Source of the DNA: CAZOKH01 sp964580315
Lineage (GTDB): Bacteria; Chloroflexota; Anaerolineae; Anaerolineales; Anaerolineaceae
Length of the DNA: 64,000 nucleotides
Direction of reading: 5' to 3'
Assembly (NCBI GenBank): GCA_964580315.1
Contig: CAZOKH010000005.1
Coordinates: 1-64,000, forward strand
The notes beneath the pieces were generated by a model that searched no databases, had not been told where the DNA came from, and saw only the letters and a program-made list of their open reading frames with translations. Both the position numbers and the translations under genes were made by a program. Below, piece by piece: positions 17,072 to 25,052 of the stretch. Every line of letters starts with the position of its first letter. Position 1 is the first letter of the stretch.

Positions 17072-17611
17072 CTACAATGAATTTTTCTCATGCTGCTGCG
17101 GTTTTGCTTCATATTGCTCAAGCACAAAACACAGTGAAGACAACCGGTTTAGATATGCCAGGAGAACGGCATTCGTGAGGATGCCAGTGCGGTACAGGTG
17201 AATGACCCTGCGCTCGGCTCTTCTCACTGCTGTTCGCGCCAGGTCGAGCGCTGCTGCGCCGGGTTGATCGCCGGGCAGGATGAACCCATGAAATGGCGGC
17301 ACCATGTCTCCAAAAAAAGCCACCTGTTCTTCCAGCCAGTTTACATAGTCAATTTGAATGACGACAACGTCCTTTTCTCCGCCGCCGGCCATTGCCACTT
17401 CGCCCATCAGGGTTTGCAGGTTGCGTTGAATGTGGCGAATCAGGTCGGCAGTGCCGTCCGATTGCACCAGGCTGCGAGCCAGCCCAAAGGCTGAATTGGC
17501 TTCATCCAGTGCGCCCAACGTTTCAATCACATCATCATCTTTGGATATGCGTTTCCCACCCGGCAGGCCGGTGGTGCCGTCATCCCCTCTTGCTGTAAAA
17601 AAAGCAGGCAT
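17072..17611 (-). CDS. Cob(I)alamin adenosyltransferase, PduO type
   Basis: 179 residues. Transfers the adenosyl group of ATP to cob(I)alamin to make adenosylcobalamin. The PduO/EutT-type fold is marked by the N-terminal ATP site (TARGDDGTTGLPGGKR near 6-21), ALDEANSAFGLAR near 33-45, the FILPGD motif near 109-114, and the C-terminal AALDLARTAVRRAERRV near 117-133. It acts in the cytoplasm. Its presence shows use of adenosylcobalamin enzymes and makes cobalamin one candidate substrate for the FecBCD-type importer at 118-3116, though the two are 14 kb apart. Confidence 0.93.
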   Translation of the reverse strand: MPAFFTARGDDGTTGLPGGKRISKDDDVIETLGALDEANSAFGLARSLVQSDGTADLIRHIQRNLQTLMGEVAMAGGGEKDVVVIQIDYVNWLEEQVAFFGDMVPPFHGFILPGDQPGAAALDLARTAVRRAERRVIHLYRTGILTNAVLLAYLNRLSSLCFVLEQYEAKPQQHEKNSL

Positions 17612-17623
17612 AATTTACTCCCC

Positions 17624-18220
17624 TTATCGCAGTCCTGAATAGAGAAACCAGTAGGTTTGTTCTGGGAAACGCTGGCGGTACACTTCATCCCATATGAATT
17701 GTTTTCGATCCAAAAAATTTTGCATGCGCCTGTCAAGGTCATTAAACAACACCTCAGCCCCTTCCAGAGCCGGGATATCTTCCACCAGCAACTGAAGGAT
17801 CACACGCAGGCGAATCTGGTTGCCATATTGCCGCTGCCAGTTTGCGGTTTCATCCGGGCTGGATGAGCGCCTGACCATTGAAGCAATTAACTCGGAAAGA
17901 AAATTTTGCCAGGATCGAAAGCGCGACTGGAATTCTTTCTGGCTTTTCATCTGCCATTTGGCGCGCCACTGGCTTCGCGTGTGTTCGCATGCCGCCGCAA
18001 ATGTTTCATAGCGCTGCCGGTCTTCTGGTGATAGTTCCACCACGCCCAGCCGGGCTAAGCTCAGCAGCAAACTGCCGTTGGTCAAACGCAAGTCCTGGGT
18101 TTCAGCAGCGTGCCGAATGGCATGCACCGGCCAAAACAGCTCATCCGACAGCAGATAATCTTGCAATTCAGATGCACCTGTTTCCAGCAACAGCCAATCC
18201 TGACCATCAAATTGCGCCAT
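17624..18220 (-). CDS. Hypothetical protein, unrecognised
   Basis: 198 residues, soluble, predicted mostly helical and rich in Arg, Gln and Trp. I recognise no domain. The sequence includes an acidic N-terminal segment (LLLETGASELQDYLLSDELFW), a central basic helix (QWRAKWQMKSQKEFQSRF) and an aromatic C-terminus (FPEQTYWFLYSGLR). It lies 12 bases upstream of the cobalamin adenosyltransferase gene and 28 bases after the peptide-binding protein gene, all on the minus strand, so it is likely cotranscribed. AAGGAG precedes the ATG. Confidence 0.75.
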   Translation of the reverse strand: MAQFDGQDWLLLETGASELQDYLLSDELFWPVHAIRHAAETQDLRLTNGSLLLSLARLGVVELSPEDRQRYETFAAACEHTRSQWRAKWQMKSQKEFQSRFRSWQNFLSELIASMVRRSSSPDETANWQRQYGNQIRLRVILQLLVEDIPALEGAEVLFNDLDRRMQNFLDRKQFIWDEVYRQRFPEQTYWFLYSGLR

Positions 18221-18248
18221 ATTGACTCCTTGAGAAACCGATTCGGTT

Positions 18249-19952
18249 TTAAGGTTGGGCAGTTGCAGTAGTTTCGATCACTTCGCTGTCAATCGAAGAC
18301 TTGCGGGCTGCAAAGAACCAGTTATTTATCGTATTGAAACGGTCGCTCCGGTCAAATAACGGTCCCATCGTCACACCCTGCACCTGGTAATCAATGGCGG
18401 TTGAATAAACCGAGTAGAACAGGGGCAAAGCGGGCATTTCTTCCGAAAAGATCAACTGAAAATTCCGGTACAGACGAGAGCGGTCATCCATGTTGATCGT
18501 TATCCGTGCTTTTTCAAGATATTCACTGGCGGTGCGGTTATCCCACTGGGAATAATTTTGGCCGCCGGTGACTTGCGCCTGATCCCAGAATGGATAGGGG
18601 TCGGGATCGGGTGAACGGGAAAAATTCAGCTCAATTAACGCCGCCTGGTATTCACGATCTTCCAGGTTGACATTTACCAGTTCCTCATAAGGAACCGCCT
18701 GCAATTCCACAGCCATGCCAAGCGCATTCCAGTTTTCCTGGATTAATTTTGCCAGTTCCAGGTAATAGGGATCGTCGGGATGCAGCAGCGTGAATTCCAG
18801 GGCGACATCATCTTTCTGGCGCACGGTTTCTTCTTCGCCTGCAATAACATACTCGGCATCTTTCAACAACTTTTCGGCTTTGGTGGGATCAAACTCAATA
18901 TGCCCGGTGTTGTTGTAATATGCCCAGGTATCAGGCAAAATGGGGCCATCTGCAATGATGCCCTGACCGCCCAACATGCGGTCGATCATGCGCTGCCGGT
19001 TCAACCCGGTCAGCAATGCCTGGCGAACTTCCACTTCCTGGAAAAACGGCACTTCAGGGTTGTTGAGATTGAGCAAAATGATGGTCTGGGCCGGGTTGCG
19101 GCCAGTGTAAACCGCCAGGTCTGGATTCGCCAGTACATCGGGCAGAATATCGGGCGTCACTTCGCTGATGCCCAGCACACTTCCCTGTTCATAAGCCGCA
19201 AAAGCAGCTTTCGGATCAGGGTAGTATCGGAAAACCACTTCATCCAGATAAGGAAGCTGACCGTAGTATGTTTCATTGACGTTCAGCACCACACCTTTGA
19301 TTTCGCTGTTTTCGATGATCAGGCGGTTGAATTTGAAAGGCCCACTGCCGACCGGCTGCAGGTTAAACGGTTCTTCCACAATCTGATCGATGGACATGCC
19401 GCCCAGCAAATGCTGCGGCAAAATTCCAAAGGTCAAATAGTCAAGGAAAGGCGCAAATGCTTCGGGGAGCTGGAATTGCAGGGTAACATCGCTCAACCGC
19501 ACCACTTCCACGTTTTCCCAGAACGCCACCAGGTCCGCCGGTACAACCGGCGCTCCCATGCGCATCATCTCAATGGTAAAGATGACATCATCAGCGGTGA
19601 GGGGTGCACCGTCGTGCCAGGTGACGCCCGAACGCAGGGTGAAGTTGTAGATTAAACCATCCTTCGAAATGCCCCATGATTCAGCCAGATCGGCTACCGG
19701 GACACCGCGGGTGTCAAAACGAATCAATCCGCTGAAAATCAAGCGGTCAACGTCACGATCAACCGGATTGTAATGGTCCAGCAAGGGATTGAGGCGCTGC
19801 AGGTTGCCAATGAGCGCCTCAGAATAGACACCGCCTTGATTCTTTCGTTCAACGGTGCGAACCTGGCTGGTTGGCGTTTCGCCCAAAAGCAAAACACCGA
19901 CCACCATGCCGGTCAAGAATATAATAATCAGTTGCCAACGCAGTTTCTTCAT
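18249..19952 (-). CDS. Peptide/nickel-type ABC substrate-binding protein (SBP_bac_5), orphan
   Basis: 567 residues, extracytoplasmic. A single N-terminal hydrophobic helix (residues 7-24) has no Cys lipobox, so the protein is probably held by an uncleaved anchor or secreted. The SBP family-5 fold is clear: LADLAESWGISKDGLIYNF near 85-103, then RSGVTWHDGAPLTADDV near 105-121, QPVGSGPF near 196-203, and the C-terminal MPALPLFYSVYSTA region. No permease or ATPase gene is nearby, so partner subunits must lie elsewhere. It lies downstream of secG on the same strand, behind a probable terminator. Confidence 0.88.
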   Translation of the reverse strand: MKKLRWQLIIIFLTGMVVGVLLLGETPTSQVRTVERKNQGGVYSEALIGNLQRLNPLLDHYNPVDRDVDRLIFSGLIRFDTRGVPVADLAESWGISKDGLIYNFTLRSGVTWHDGAPLTADDVIFTIEMMRMGAPVVPADLVAFWENVEVVRLSDVTLQFQLPEAFAPFLDYLTFGILPQHLLGGMSIDQIVEEPFNLQPVGSGPFKFNRLIIENSEIKGVVLNVNETYYGQLPYLDEVVFRYYPDPKAAFAAYEQGSVLGISEVTPDILPDVLANPDLAVYTGRNPAQTIILLNLNNPEVPFFQEVEVRQALLTGLNRQRMIDRMLGGQGIIADGPILPDTWAYYNNTGHIEFDPTKAEKLLKDAEYVIAGEEETVRQKDDVALEFTLLHPDDPYYLELAKLIQENWNALGMAVELQAVPYEELVNVNLEDREYQAALIELNFSRSPDPDPYPFWDQAQVTGGQNYSQWDNRTASEYLEKARITINMDDRSRLYRNFQLIFSEEMPALPLFYSVYSTAIDYQVQGVTMGPLFDRSDRFNTINNWFFAARKSSIDSEVIETTATAQP

Positions 19953-19970
19953 GTTTAGGGGGTTACAAAG

Positions 19971-20004
19971 AAAGGGCGATTTCCCCGCCGGTCAATCGCC
20001 CTTT
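19971..20004 (-). terminator. Probable secG terminator
   Basis: AAAGGGCGATT and AATCGCCCTTT form a perfect 11-bp stem with a 12-base loop, 33 bases beyond the secG stop. The following CTTTGT tract on the minus strand is short, so termination may be partial and allow some read-through into the peptide-binding protein gene. Confidence 0.6.
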
Positions 20005-20036
20005 ACAGGGACTGGCTGAAATTGAGTGATTGAAAA

Positions 20037-20267
20037 TCACCCGCTGACAATCACCGTGACCAGCGTCAAAACAAAGAAAATGACGCTGAGGATGATGGTG
20101 ATCCAGAACAGGGTTTTTTCAATGCCGCGGCGGGCAGAGAAAACCGTGCTGGTGTCGCTTCCGGTTAAACCACCCAGGCCAACGCCCTTGTTCTGCAAAA
20201 TAACGCTGCCGATCAGGGCAATTGACGTTATAATCAATGCGATATCGAAGTAATTAGAAAGTTTCAC
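20037..20267 (-). CDS. secG: Preprotein translocase subunit SecG
   Basis: 76 residues, two membrane helices (about 6-23 and 52-75) joined by the family loop with LQNKGVGLGGLTGSDTST near 24-41. SecG is the accessory subunit of the SecYEG channel in the cytoplasmic membrane. I start at the GTG at 20267 because AGGAGG lies nine bases before it; the frame also stays open to 20297. A good promoter lies 35-65 bases upstream. Confidence 0.92.
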   Translation of the reverse strand: MKLSNYFDIALIITSIALIGSVILQNKGVGLGGLTGSDTSTVFSARRGIEKTLFWITIILSVIFFVLTLVTVIVSG

Positions 20268-20302
20268 TCGCGCAATCCTCCTGTGCTGAAAAAGCACGCT
20301 GA

Positions 20303-20332
20303 ATTATACCTGTTATCCTCAAAAAACGTCAA
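20303..20332 (-). promoter_or_regulatory. secG promoter
   Basis: TTGACG (20327-20332) and TATAAT (20303-20308) are 18 bases apart on the minus strand, with the transcript starting about 30 bases before the GTG. Its -35 box is only seven bases from the start codon of the divergent PHP gene, so the two genes share a very compact control region. Confidence 0.65.
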
Positions 20333-20339
20333 CCAAAAA

Positions 20340-21410
20340 ATGCACGAACTGGTCGTCAACCTGCACATCCATTCCGTCTATTCGGATGGAAACGCCACCC
20401 ACAACGAAATCTTATCCACCGCTTCACAGGTTGGAATTGATGTAGTCATTGTAACCGACCATAATCTCCTGGTACAGGGTGTCGAATCATACCACAAGAG
20501 CGGCAATCGATTGACGCTGTTGTTGACTGGTGAAGAAGTGCACAACCGCTCTTCTGCTTACAGCCACAAAGGCCATTTGTTGGTTTTCAATGCCGGGCAA
20601 GAAATGAGCCCCTACGGCAGCCACCCCCGGCGGTTAATCCAACAAATATCCCTTGCCGGCGGCATGTCTTTCATCGCGCATCCGTTTGAATCAGCCATGC
20701 CCGAATTTCACGAAGGGGAATTTTCGTGGGGTGACTGGGACGTGCGCGGATTCACCGGCCTGGAAATTTGGAATGGATTGAGTGAATTAAAATCCAACGG
20801 GCGCCCGCCCTGGAGAGCACTGCTGTATGTCCTGGTTCCGCAATTGCTGGCCCGCGCCCCTCACCCCGAAACGATCAAAAAATGGGACGAATTAACCGCT
20901 GCCGGGCAAACAGTGGTCGCCATTGGCGGCTCAGATGCCCATGCCATGACCAAACATTTCAGCATTTTTTCGCGGGTCATTTTTCCATACGCCTATCATT
21001 TCCAGGCCATTAACACCCACATTTTGTGCCCCCAACCGCTCAGCGGCAACCTCGACGCTGACCGGACAATGATTTACGATGCCCTGCGCCAGGGACATGC
21101 CTTTGTAGGATATGACCTGCCATTCCCCACCCGCGGTTTTCGTTTCACTGCCCAGGGTGTGCAGGGAACCGCCCTGATGGGCGACCACATGCGCATCAAC
21201 GGCAGCAGCGTCACCCTGCAGGTGCGCCTGCCGGTGCGCGCTCACTGCCGCCTGCTGCGCAATGGCAAGGTGGTTTGCATGTGGAAAAACCGCGAGTCGT
21301 TTGCCCACATCACCGATCAGCCGGGCGTTTATCGCGTGGAAGCCAGCCTGCCCTACCTGGGACGCCGGCGCAGTTGGATTTACAGCAATCCCATTTATCT
21401 CAGCGCATAA
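20340..21410 (+). CDS. PHP-domain metal-dependent phosphoesterase
   Basis: 356 residues. The PHP motif I is at the very start (NLHIHSVYSDGNATHNEIL near residues 7-25), followed by VIVTDHN near 38-44, the His-rich FIAHPFE near 117-123 and IGGSDAHA near 199-206. These residues bind a trinuclear metal centre in the polymerase-and-histidinol-phosphatase fold. Beyond residue 270 a small beta-rich domain is present. Likely a cytoplasmic phosphoesterase of unknown substrate. I start at the ATG at 20340, since the family begins only a few residues before motif I; the frame is open to 20283. Confidence 0.88.
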   Translation: MHELVVNLHIHSVYSDGNATHNEILSTASQVGIDVVIVTDHNLLVQGVESYHKSGNRLTLLLTGEEVHNRSSAYSHKGHLLVFNAGQEMSPYGSHPRRLIQQISLAGGMSFIAHPFESAMPEFHEGEFSWGDWDVRGFTGLEIWNGLSELKSNGRPPWRALLYVLVPQLLARAPHPETIKKWDELTAAGQTVVAIGGSDAHAMTKHFSIFSRVIFPYAYHFQAINTHILCPQPLSGNLDADRTMIYDALRQGHAFVGYDLPFPTRGFRFTAQGVQGTALMGDHMRINGSSVTLQVRLPVRAHCRLLRNGKVVCMWKNRESFAHITDQPGVYRVEASLPYLGRRRSWIYSNPIYLSA

Positions 21411-21415
21411 AAACC

Positions 21416-21910
21416 ATGATCCAAAATAACGTCACCCGCTTTTTATCCTCGAAAAAAGTCGACTTCACCGCTTTTGAACTGCCCCCCGAGAAGTTGGGCG
21501 CACTTGAATCAGCCCGCCTGCTGGGTGTGCCGCCCGGCATGGTGTTTAAGACCATTGTGCTGGCGCGCGTCGAGCGCGGCAAACCCATCCTGGCGGTCAT
21601 CCCCGGCGACCGCGAAGTGGACCTTAAAGCCGCAGCGGCAGTCGTAGGCGAAAAGAAAATCCGCCTCACCACGCAAAGTGAAGCGGAAAAACTGACCGGT
21701 TTGCTGGCAGGCGGCATTTCACCGCTGGCGCTGATCAATAAGGGCTTCCAAGTGCTGCTTGACCAGCATGCCATGCAGTATGAACAAATTCATATCTCCG
21801 GCGGTCAGCGCGGTTTGAACATCAAACTATCTGTGGCTGACCTGATCAAACTGACCTCCGCCCGCACCGCTGAAATCAGCGCACCCCTGTCCGCAGCAGA
21901 CGGGGATTGA
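21416..21910 (+). CDS. YbaK/EbsC family aminoacyl-tRNA deacylase
   Basis: 164 residues, full length for the family. YbaK-type proteins hydrolyse mischarged Cys-tRNA(Pro). Family landmarks are FELPPEKLGALESARLLG near 20-37, GMVFKTIVLAR near 41-51, VIPGDREVDLKAAA near 61-74 (with the substrate-contact Lys in FKTIV), and the C-terminal GGISPLAL near 99-106. The ATG at 21416 follows the PHP stop by five bases, so the two are cotranscribed. The frame continues upstream inside the PHP gene but that part is not family-like. Confidence 0.9.
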   Translation: MIQNNVTRFLSSKKVDFTAFELPPEKLGALESARLLGVPPGMVFKTIVLARVERGKPILAVIPGDREVDLKAAAAVVGEKKIRLTTQSEAEKLTGLLAGGISPLALINKGFQVLLDQHAMQYEQIHISGGQRGLNIKLSVADLIKLTSARTAEISAPLSAADGD

Positions 21911-21919
21911 AGCCAACCA

Positions 21920-23371
21920 TCAGCCTTTAATCACCACCAGGGGGCGCAAACGCGCTACTTTTCCGGCAATTCCGGCCCCCACCACGGTTTCCACCACCTC
22001 ATCAACATCTTTGTATGCCTGGGGCGCTTCTTCAGCCAGCCCGGGCAGCGAACCCGCCCGAATGGTGATGCCTTTTTTCTCCAGGCTGTCGCGCAGTTGG
22101 TCGCCGCGAAAATCATGCTTGGCTTTGCTGCGGCTGAGCACCCTGCCCGCCCCGTGGCAGGCTGATCCCAGGGCGCGTTCCATGCTGGCGCGCGTTCCCA
22201 CCAGCACCCACGAGGCGGTGCCCATGCTGCCCGGCACCAGCACCGGCTGCCCAATTGCGCGGTATTCACCCGGCAGTTCTGGCGAACCGGGTCCAAAAGC
22301 GCGGGTGGCTCCCTTGCGGTGCACGCACACCTTAACCTGCTCGCCGTTGATAGTGTGGGTTTCCACTTTGCCCATGTTGTGAGCAATGTCATACACCTGG
22401 TGAATTTCAAAATGTTTGATTCTGCCGCGGAACACCTGTTCAAAGGCTTCCCGCGCCTGCTGCGCCAAATACTGCCGGTTGGTAAAGGCATAGTTGGCAG
22501 CCGCCCGCATGGCAGCCAGGTAATCTTGCCCTTCGGGAGAATCGAGCGGCGCGCACACCAGTTCGCGGTCCGGCAGGTGAATGCCGTATCGCTTTGAAGC
22601 GGCCTGGAAACTTTGCACATAATCAGTGCACACCTGGTGTCCCAAACCGCGCGAACCGCAGTGAATCATCAACGTCAGGCAGCCGGGATGCAGCCCCATA
22701 ACGTCGGCAGCCTGCCGGTCAAAAATCTCATCCACCACAGCCACTTCCAAAAAATGATTGCCCGCCCCCAGGCTGCCCAGTTGACTGCGCCCGCGTTCGC
22801 GCGCCCGGCTGCTCAATTTGGCTGGGTCGGCGCCCTCCAGGCAGCCGCCTTCTTCGGTGCGCTGCACGTCCATGGGGGTGGCCATGCCGTTTTGCAGGGC
22901 ATAGCGCGAACCCTCGCGGCACACCCGTTCCAATTGTGATGCGCTCAGGGTCACATTGCCATCTGTGCCCACCCCGCTGGGGCAGTGCTGATCCAGCGCG
23001 GTCGCCAGGTCGTCCAGGTAGGGCAGCGCATCTTCCATTTGTATCTGGGAGGCCATCAGGCGCACGCCGCAGTTAATGTCGTAACCAATGCCGCCCGGCG
23101 AGATGACGCCCTGCGGGTAGCGCGTGGCAGCCACCCCGCCAATGGGAAAGCCGTAGCCCTGGTGAACATCAGGCATCACCAGCACATCTCCCACCAGCCC
23201 CGGCAGCATGGCGGCATTCACCGCCTGTTCAATCGATTTATCTCCCAGCGCCGCTTCCAGCAGCCGCCTTGTGGCAAACACGCGCACCGCTGCACGCATT
23301 TGCGGGTGAAAATGCTGCGGAATGCGCCACTCATAGTCACTGATTTTCTCAAAATCGCGAATCGATATCAT
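21920..23371 (-). CDS. rtcB: RNA-splicing ligase RtcB
   Basis: 483 residues. Joins RNA 2',3'-cyclic phosphate (3'-phosphate) ends to 5'-OH ends using GTP and Mn2+. Landmarks: MPDVHQGYGFPIGGVAA near 70-86, GGIGYDINCGVRL near 97-109 with the metal Cys, GSLGAGNHFLEV near 201-212, HCGSRGLGHQV near 236-246, and the guanylated His region ACHGAGRVLSRSKA near 402-415. I start at ATG 23371 (MISIRDFEKI) because AGGAG is eight bases upstream. It follows archease by 30 bases, which makes a functional RNA-repair pair. Confidence 0.96.
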   Translation of the reverse strand: MISIRDFEKISDYEWRIPQHFHPQMRAAVRVFATRRLLEAALGDKSIEQAVNAAMLPGLVGDVLVMPDVHQGYGFPIGGVAATRYPQGVISPGGIGYDINCGVRLMASQIQMEDALPYLDDLATALDQHCPSGVGTDGNVTLSASQLERVCREGSRYALQNGMATPMDVQRTEEGGCLEGADPAKLSSRARERGRSQLGSLGAGNHFLEVAVVDEIFDRQAADVMGLHPGCLTLMIHCGSRGLGHQVCTDYVQSFQAASKRYGIHLPDRELVCAPLDSPEGQDYLAAMRAAANYAFTNRQYLAQQAREAFEQVFRGRIKHFEIHQVYDIAHNMGKVETHTINGEQVKVCVHRKGATRAFGPGSPELPGEYRAIGQPVLVPGSMGTASWVLVGTRASMERALGSACHGAGRVLSRSKAKHDFRGDQLRDSLEKKGITIRAGSLPGLAEEAPQAYKDVDEVVETVVGAGIAGKVARLRPLVVIKG

Positions 23372-23401
23372 CGTAAACTCTCCTGAACCCAACCGCCCAT
23401 C

Positions 23402-23809
23402 TCAGACATCGAACACGATGATGGTTTCCAACCCCCGTTCTGTGCTCTGGATGTCCATCTGGTGATAGGTGGCTGCCTTAATTTCGGTTGATTCGCCATC
23501 CAATAATTCACACCAGCCATCCACAACCAGTTTGTCCGAATCGTGCGTAAACACAAAATCTTTCAACACACAACCTTCTTGTTGGTAAACATAAAGCAAC
23601 TCGTTTAAAAAAGACACCAACAAACTTTCATCATCCCCCAATTCCAATGAGAATTGTTGTTTTTCGCGGCTTTGGGCAGCACCACTGACGCCCAGCAAAT
23701 GATAAAGGGCATGCGCGGCGCAGCGCAGCAGCCCTTCCAGGTCTGGCGCCCACACTTCCACCGCCAGGTCGGCAGTATGAGAAACTTCTTTGAATCCAAA
23801 TTCAGTCAT
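23402..23809 (-). CDS. Archease, RtcB activator
   Basis: 135 residues. Archease accelerates RtcB guanylylation and turnover. The family pattern is clear: HTADLAVEVWAPDLEGLL near 11-28 with the conserved Asp, FLNELLYVYQQEG near 69-81, and the C-terminal KAATYHQMDIQ near 112-122 ending in IIVFDV. The ATG at 23809 is preferred; a GTG nine bases upstream is in frame. It is the first gene of the archease-rtcB operon and diverges from the FhaA-like gene over a shared -10 region. Confidence 0.93.
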   Translation of the reverse strand: MTEFGFKEVSHTADLAVEVWAPDLEGLLRCAAHALYHLLGVSGAAQSREKQQFSLELGDDESLLVSFLNELLYVYQQEGCVLKDFVFTHDSDKLVVDGWCELLDGESTEIKAATYHQMDIQSTERGLETIIVFDV

Positions 23810-23829
23810 TGCGGTCACCGCATACCTTA

Positions 23830-23837
23830 ATTATAAT
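23830..23837. promoter_or_regulatory. Palindromic -10 shared by two divergent genes
   Basis: ATTATAAT is its own reverse complement and so offers TATAAT on both strands. On the plus strand it ends seven bases before the ATG at 23844, with a weak -35 TTGCGG 17 bases upstream: transcription would start on the A of the ATG (leaderless). On the minus strand it would start about 14 bases before the archease ATG. Confidence 0.55.
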
Positions 23838-23843
23838 CATTCC

Positions 23844-24596
23844 ATGCCGTCAAAATTGGATTTGATAGAAGCCCATCTGCGTTCGTGGATTGAAAACAGC
23901 CTGCACCTGCTGCCCGGTTGGGACCAGCAGGAAATGCTGGCCGGCAGGCTGCTGGCGGCCATGAGTGAATCGGTCAGCACCGAAGACGGTTTTCTGTGCG
24001 CCCCGGGCGCCTATGTCATATCTTTGAACCCGGTTTCGCTGCAAGAGTGGCAAACCGGCAACGAGTTGGCCAGCGCCCTGGAACTGGCATTGCAAAACGC
24101 CGCCCAGGAAGCCGGGGTCATTTTAAAAAGCGCGCCTTCCATCCAGATCACCGCCGATCCGCAGCTTGCGCCCAATGTCTTTCACGTGTGTTCGCTTGAG
24201 AAGGAATCGGCTGCAGAACAGACCAGCGCCCTGCCGGTGATTGAAACCCGGCCGCCCGACAGTGCCCAGCCACATTCCATCAACACCTTTCTCATCCTGG
24301 AAGATTCAGATATTTTCGCGCTGAACAAATCCGTGATCAATATCGGGCGGCGGCCCGAAAACGATTTGCAGATCATCGATCCGCGCATTTCGCGCAACCA
24401 TGCCCAGCTTCGTTCAGCGCACGGCCACTACCAGATCTTCGACCTCAACTCCACCGGCGGCACCTATGTCAACGGCCAGCGCGTTACCCAGCACGCCCTC
24501 AAACCGGGCGATGTGATTTCGCTGGCCGGCGTGCTGCTGATCTACGGGGAAGACTACACCTCAGCGGTACATCAGACCAGCGAGATAAAACCTTGA
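23844..24596 (+). CDS. FhaA-like protein: N-terminal DUF3662-type domain plus FHA domain
   Basis: 250 residues, cytoplasmic. The first 125 residues have the FhaA N-terminal pattern (LIEAHLRSWIENS near 6-18, AYVISLNPVSLQEW near 54-67). After a Pro-rich linker the C-terminal FHA domain (about 155-240) has its phosphothreonine-binding residues: GRR near 172, RISRNHAQLR near 185-194, and DLNSTGGTYVNGQRV near 205-219. In actinobacteria FhaA is a PknB target linked to cell-wall growth. Here the gene is followed by an FhaB-like gene and, 2 kb on, a RodA-PBP fusion. The ATG sits at a predicted transcription start. Confidence 0.88.
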   Translation: MPSKLDLIEAHLRSWIENSLHLLPGWDQQEMLAGRLLAAMSESVSTEDGFLCAPGAYVISLNPVSLQEWQTGNELASALELALQNAAQEAGVILKSAPSIQITADPQLAPNVFHVCSLEKESAAEQTSALPVIETRPPDSAQPHSINTFLILEDSDIFALNKSVINIGRRPENDLQIIDPRISRNHAQLRSAHGHYQIFDLNSTGGTYVNGQRVTQHALKPGDVISLAGVLLIYGEDYTSAVHQTSEIKP

Positions 24597-24623
24597 AATG
24601 AAAAGTCCACAGGAGCCTAAACC

Positions 24624-25043
24624 ATGTCTGGCATAATCGTGTTGATTTTGCGTACACTGCTTGTCTTAAGCCTGTATGCATTCATCGGCTGGATGATCTA
24701 CACCATCTGGCAGGACCTGCACATCAACCTGGCATGGATCAGCCACAAGCGCATTCCCACCCTGCAACTGCGCATGGCCGAGGTGGATGCTGTTCAATTC
24801 AACAGCACCGAGGTGGTGCTGGGGCGCGACACCAATTGTGAATTCCAACTGGAAGACGAAACCGTTTCCGGGCGGCACGCCCGCCTCAGCCACCATCACA
24901 ACCAGTGGTGGGTTGAAGATTTGCACTCCACCAACGGCACATTCTTAAACGATGAACGCGTTGAAACCGCCACGGTGGTCACCTCGGGCGACGAACTGCG
25001 CTGCGGTCAGGTTGTGCTCGAAATTATTATCACCCCCAAATAA
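24624..25043 (+). CDS. FhaB-like membrane-anchored FHA protein
   Basis: 139 residues. One N-terminal membrane helix (about 4-27) places a cytoplasmic FHA domain (60-138) at the membrane. The domain keeps the phosphopeptide-binding loops: LGRDTNCEF near 66-74, VSGRHARLS near 81-89 and LHSTNGTFLNDERV near 99-112. The architecture matches actinobacterial FhaB (FipA), a PknA/PknB substrate in division and elongation. AGGAG before the ATG and the 27-base gap after the FhaA-like gene suggest one operon. A partner Ser/Thr kinase is not in the window. Confidence 0.9.
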   Translation: MSGIIVLILRTLLVLSLYAFIGWMIYTIWQDLHINLAWISHKRIPTLQLRMAEVDAVQFNSTEVVLGRDTNCEFQLEDETVSGRHARLSHHHNQWWVEDLHSTNGTFLNDERVETATVVTSGDELRCGQVVLEIIITPK

Positions 25044-25052
25044 AACCAATCC

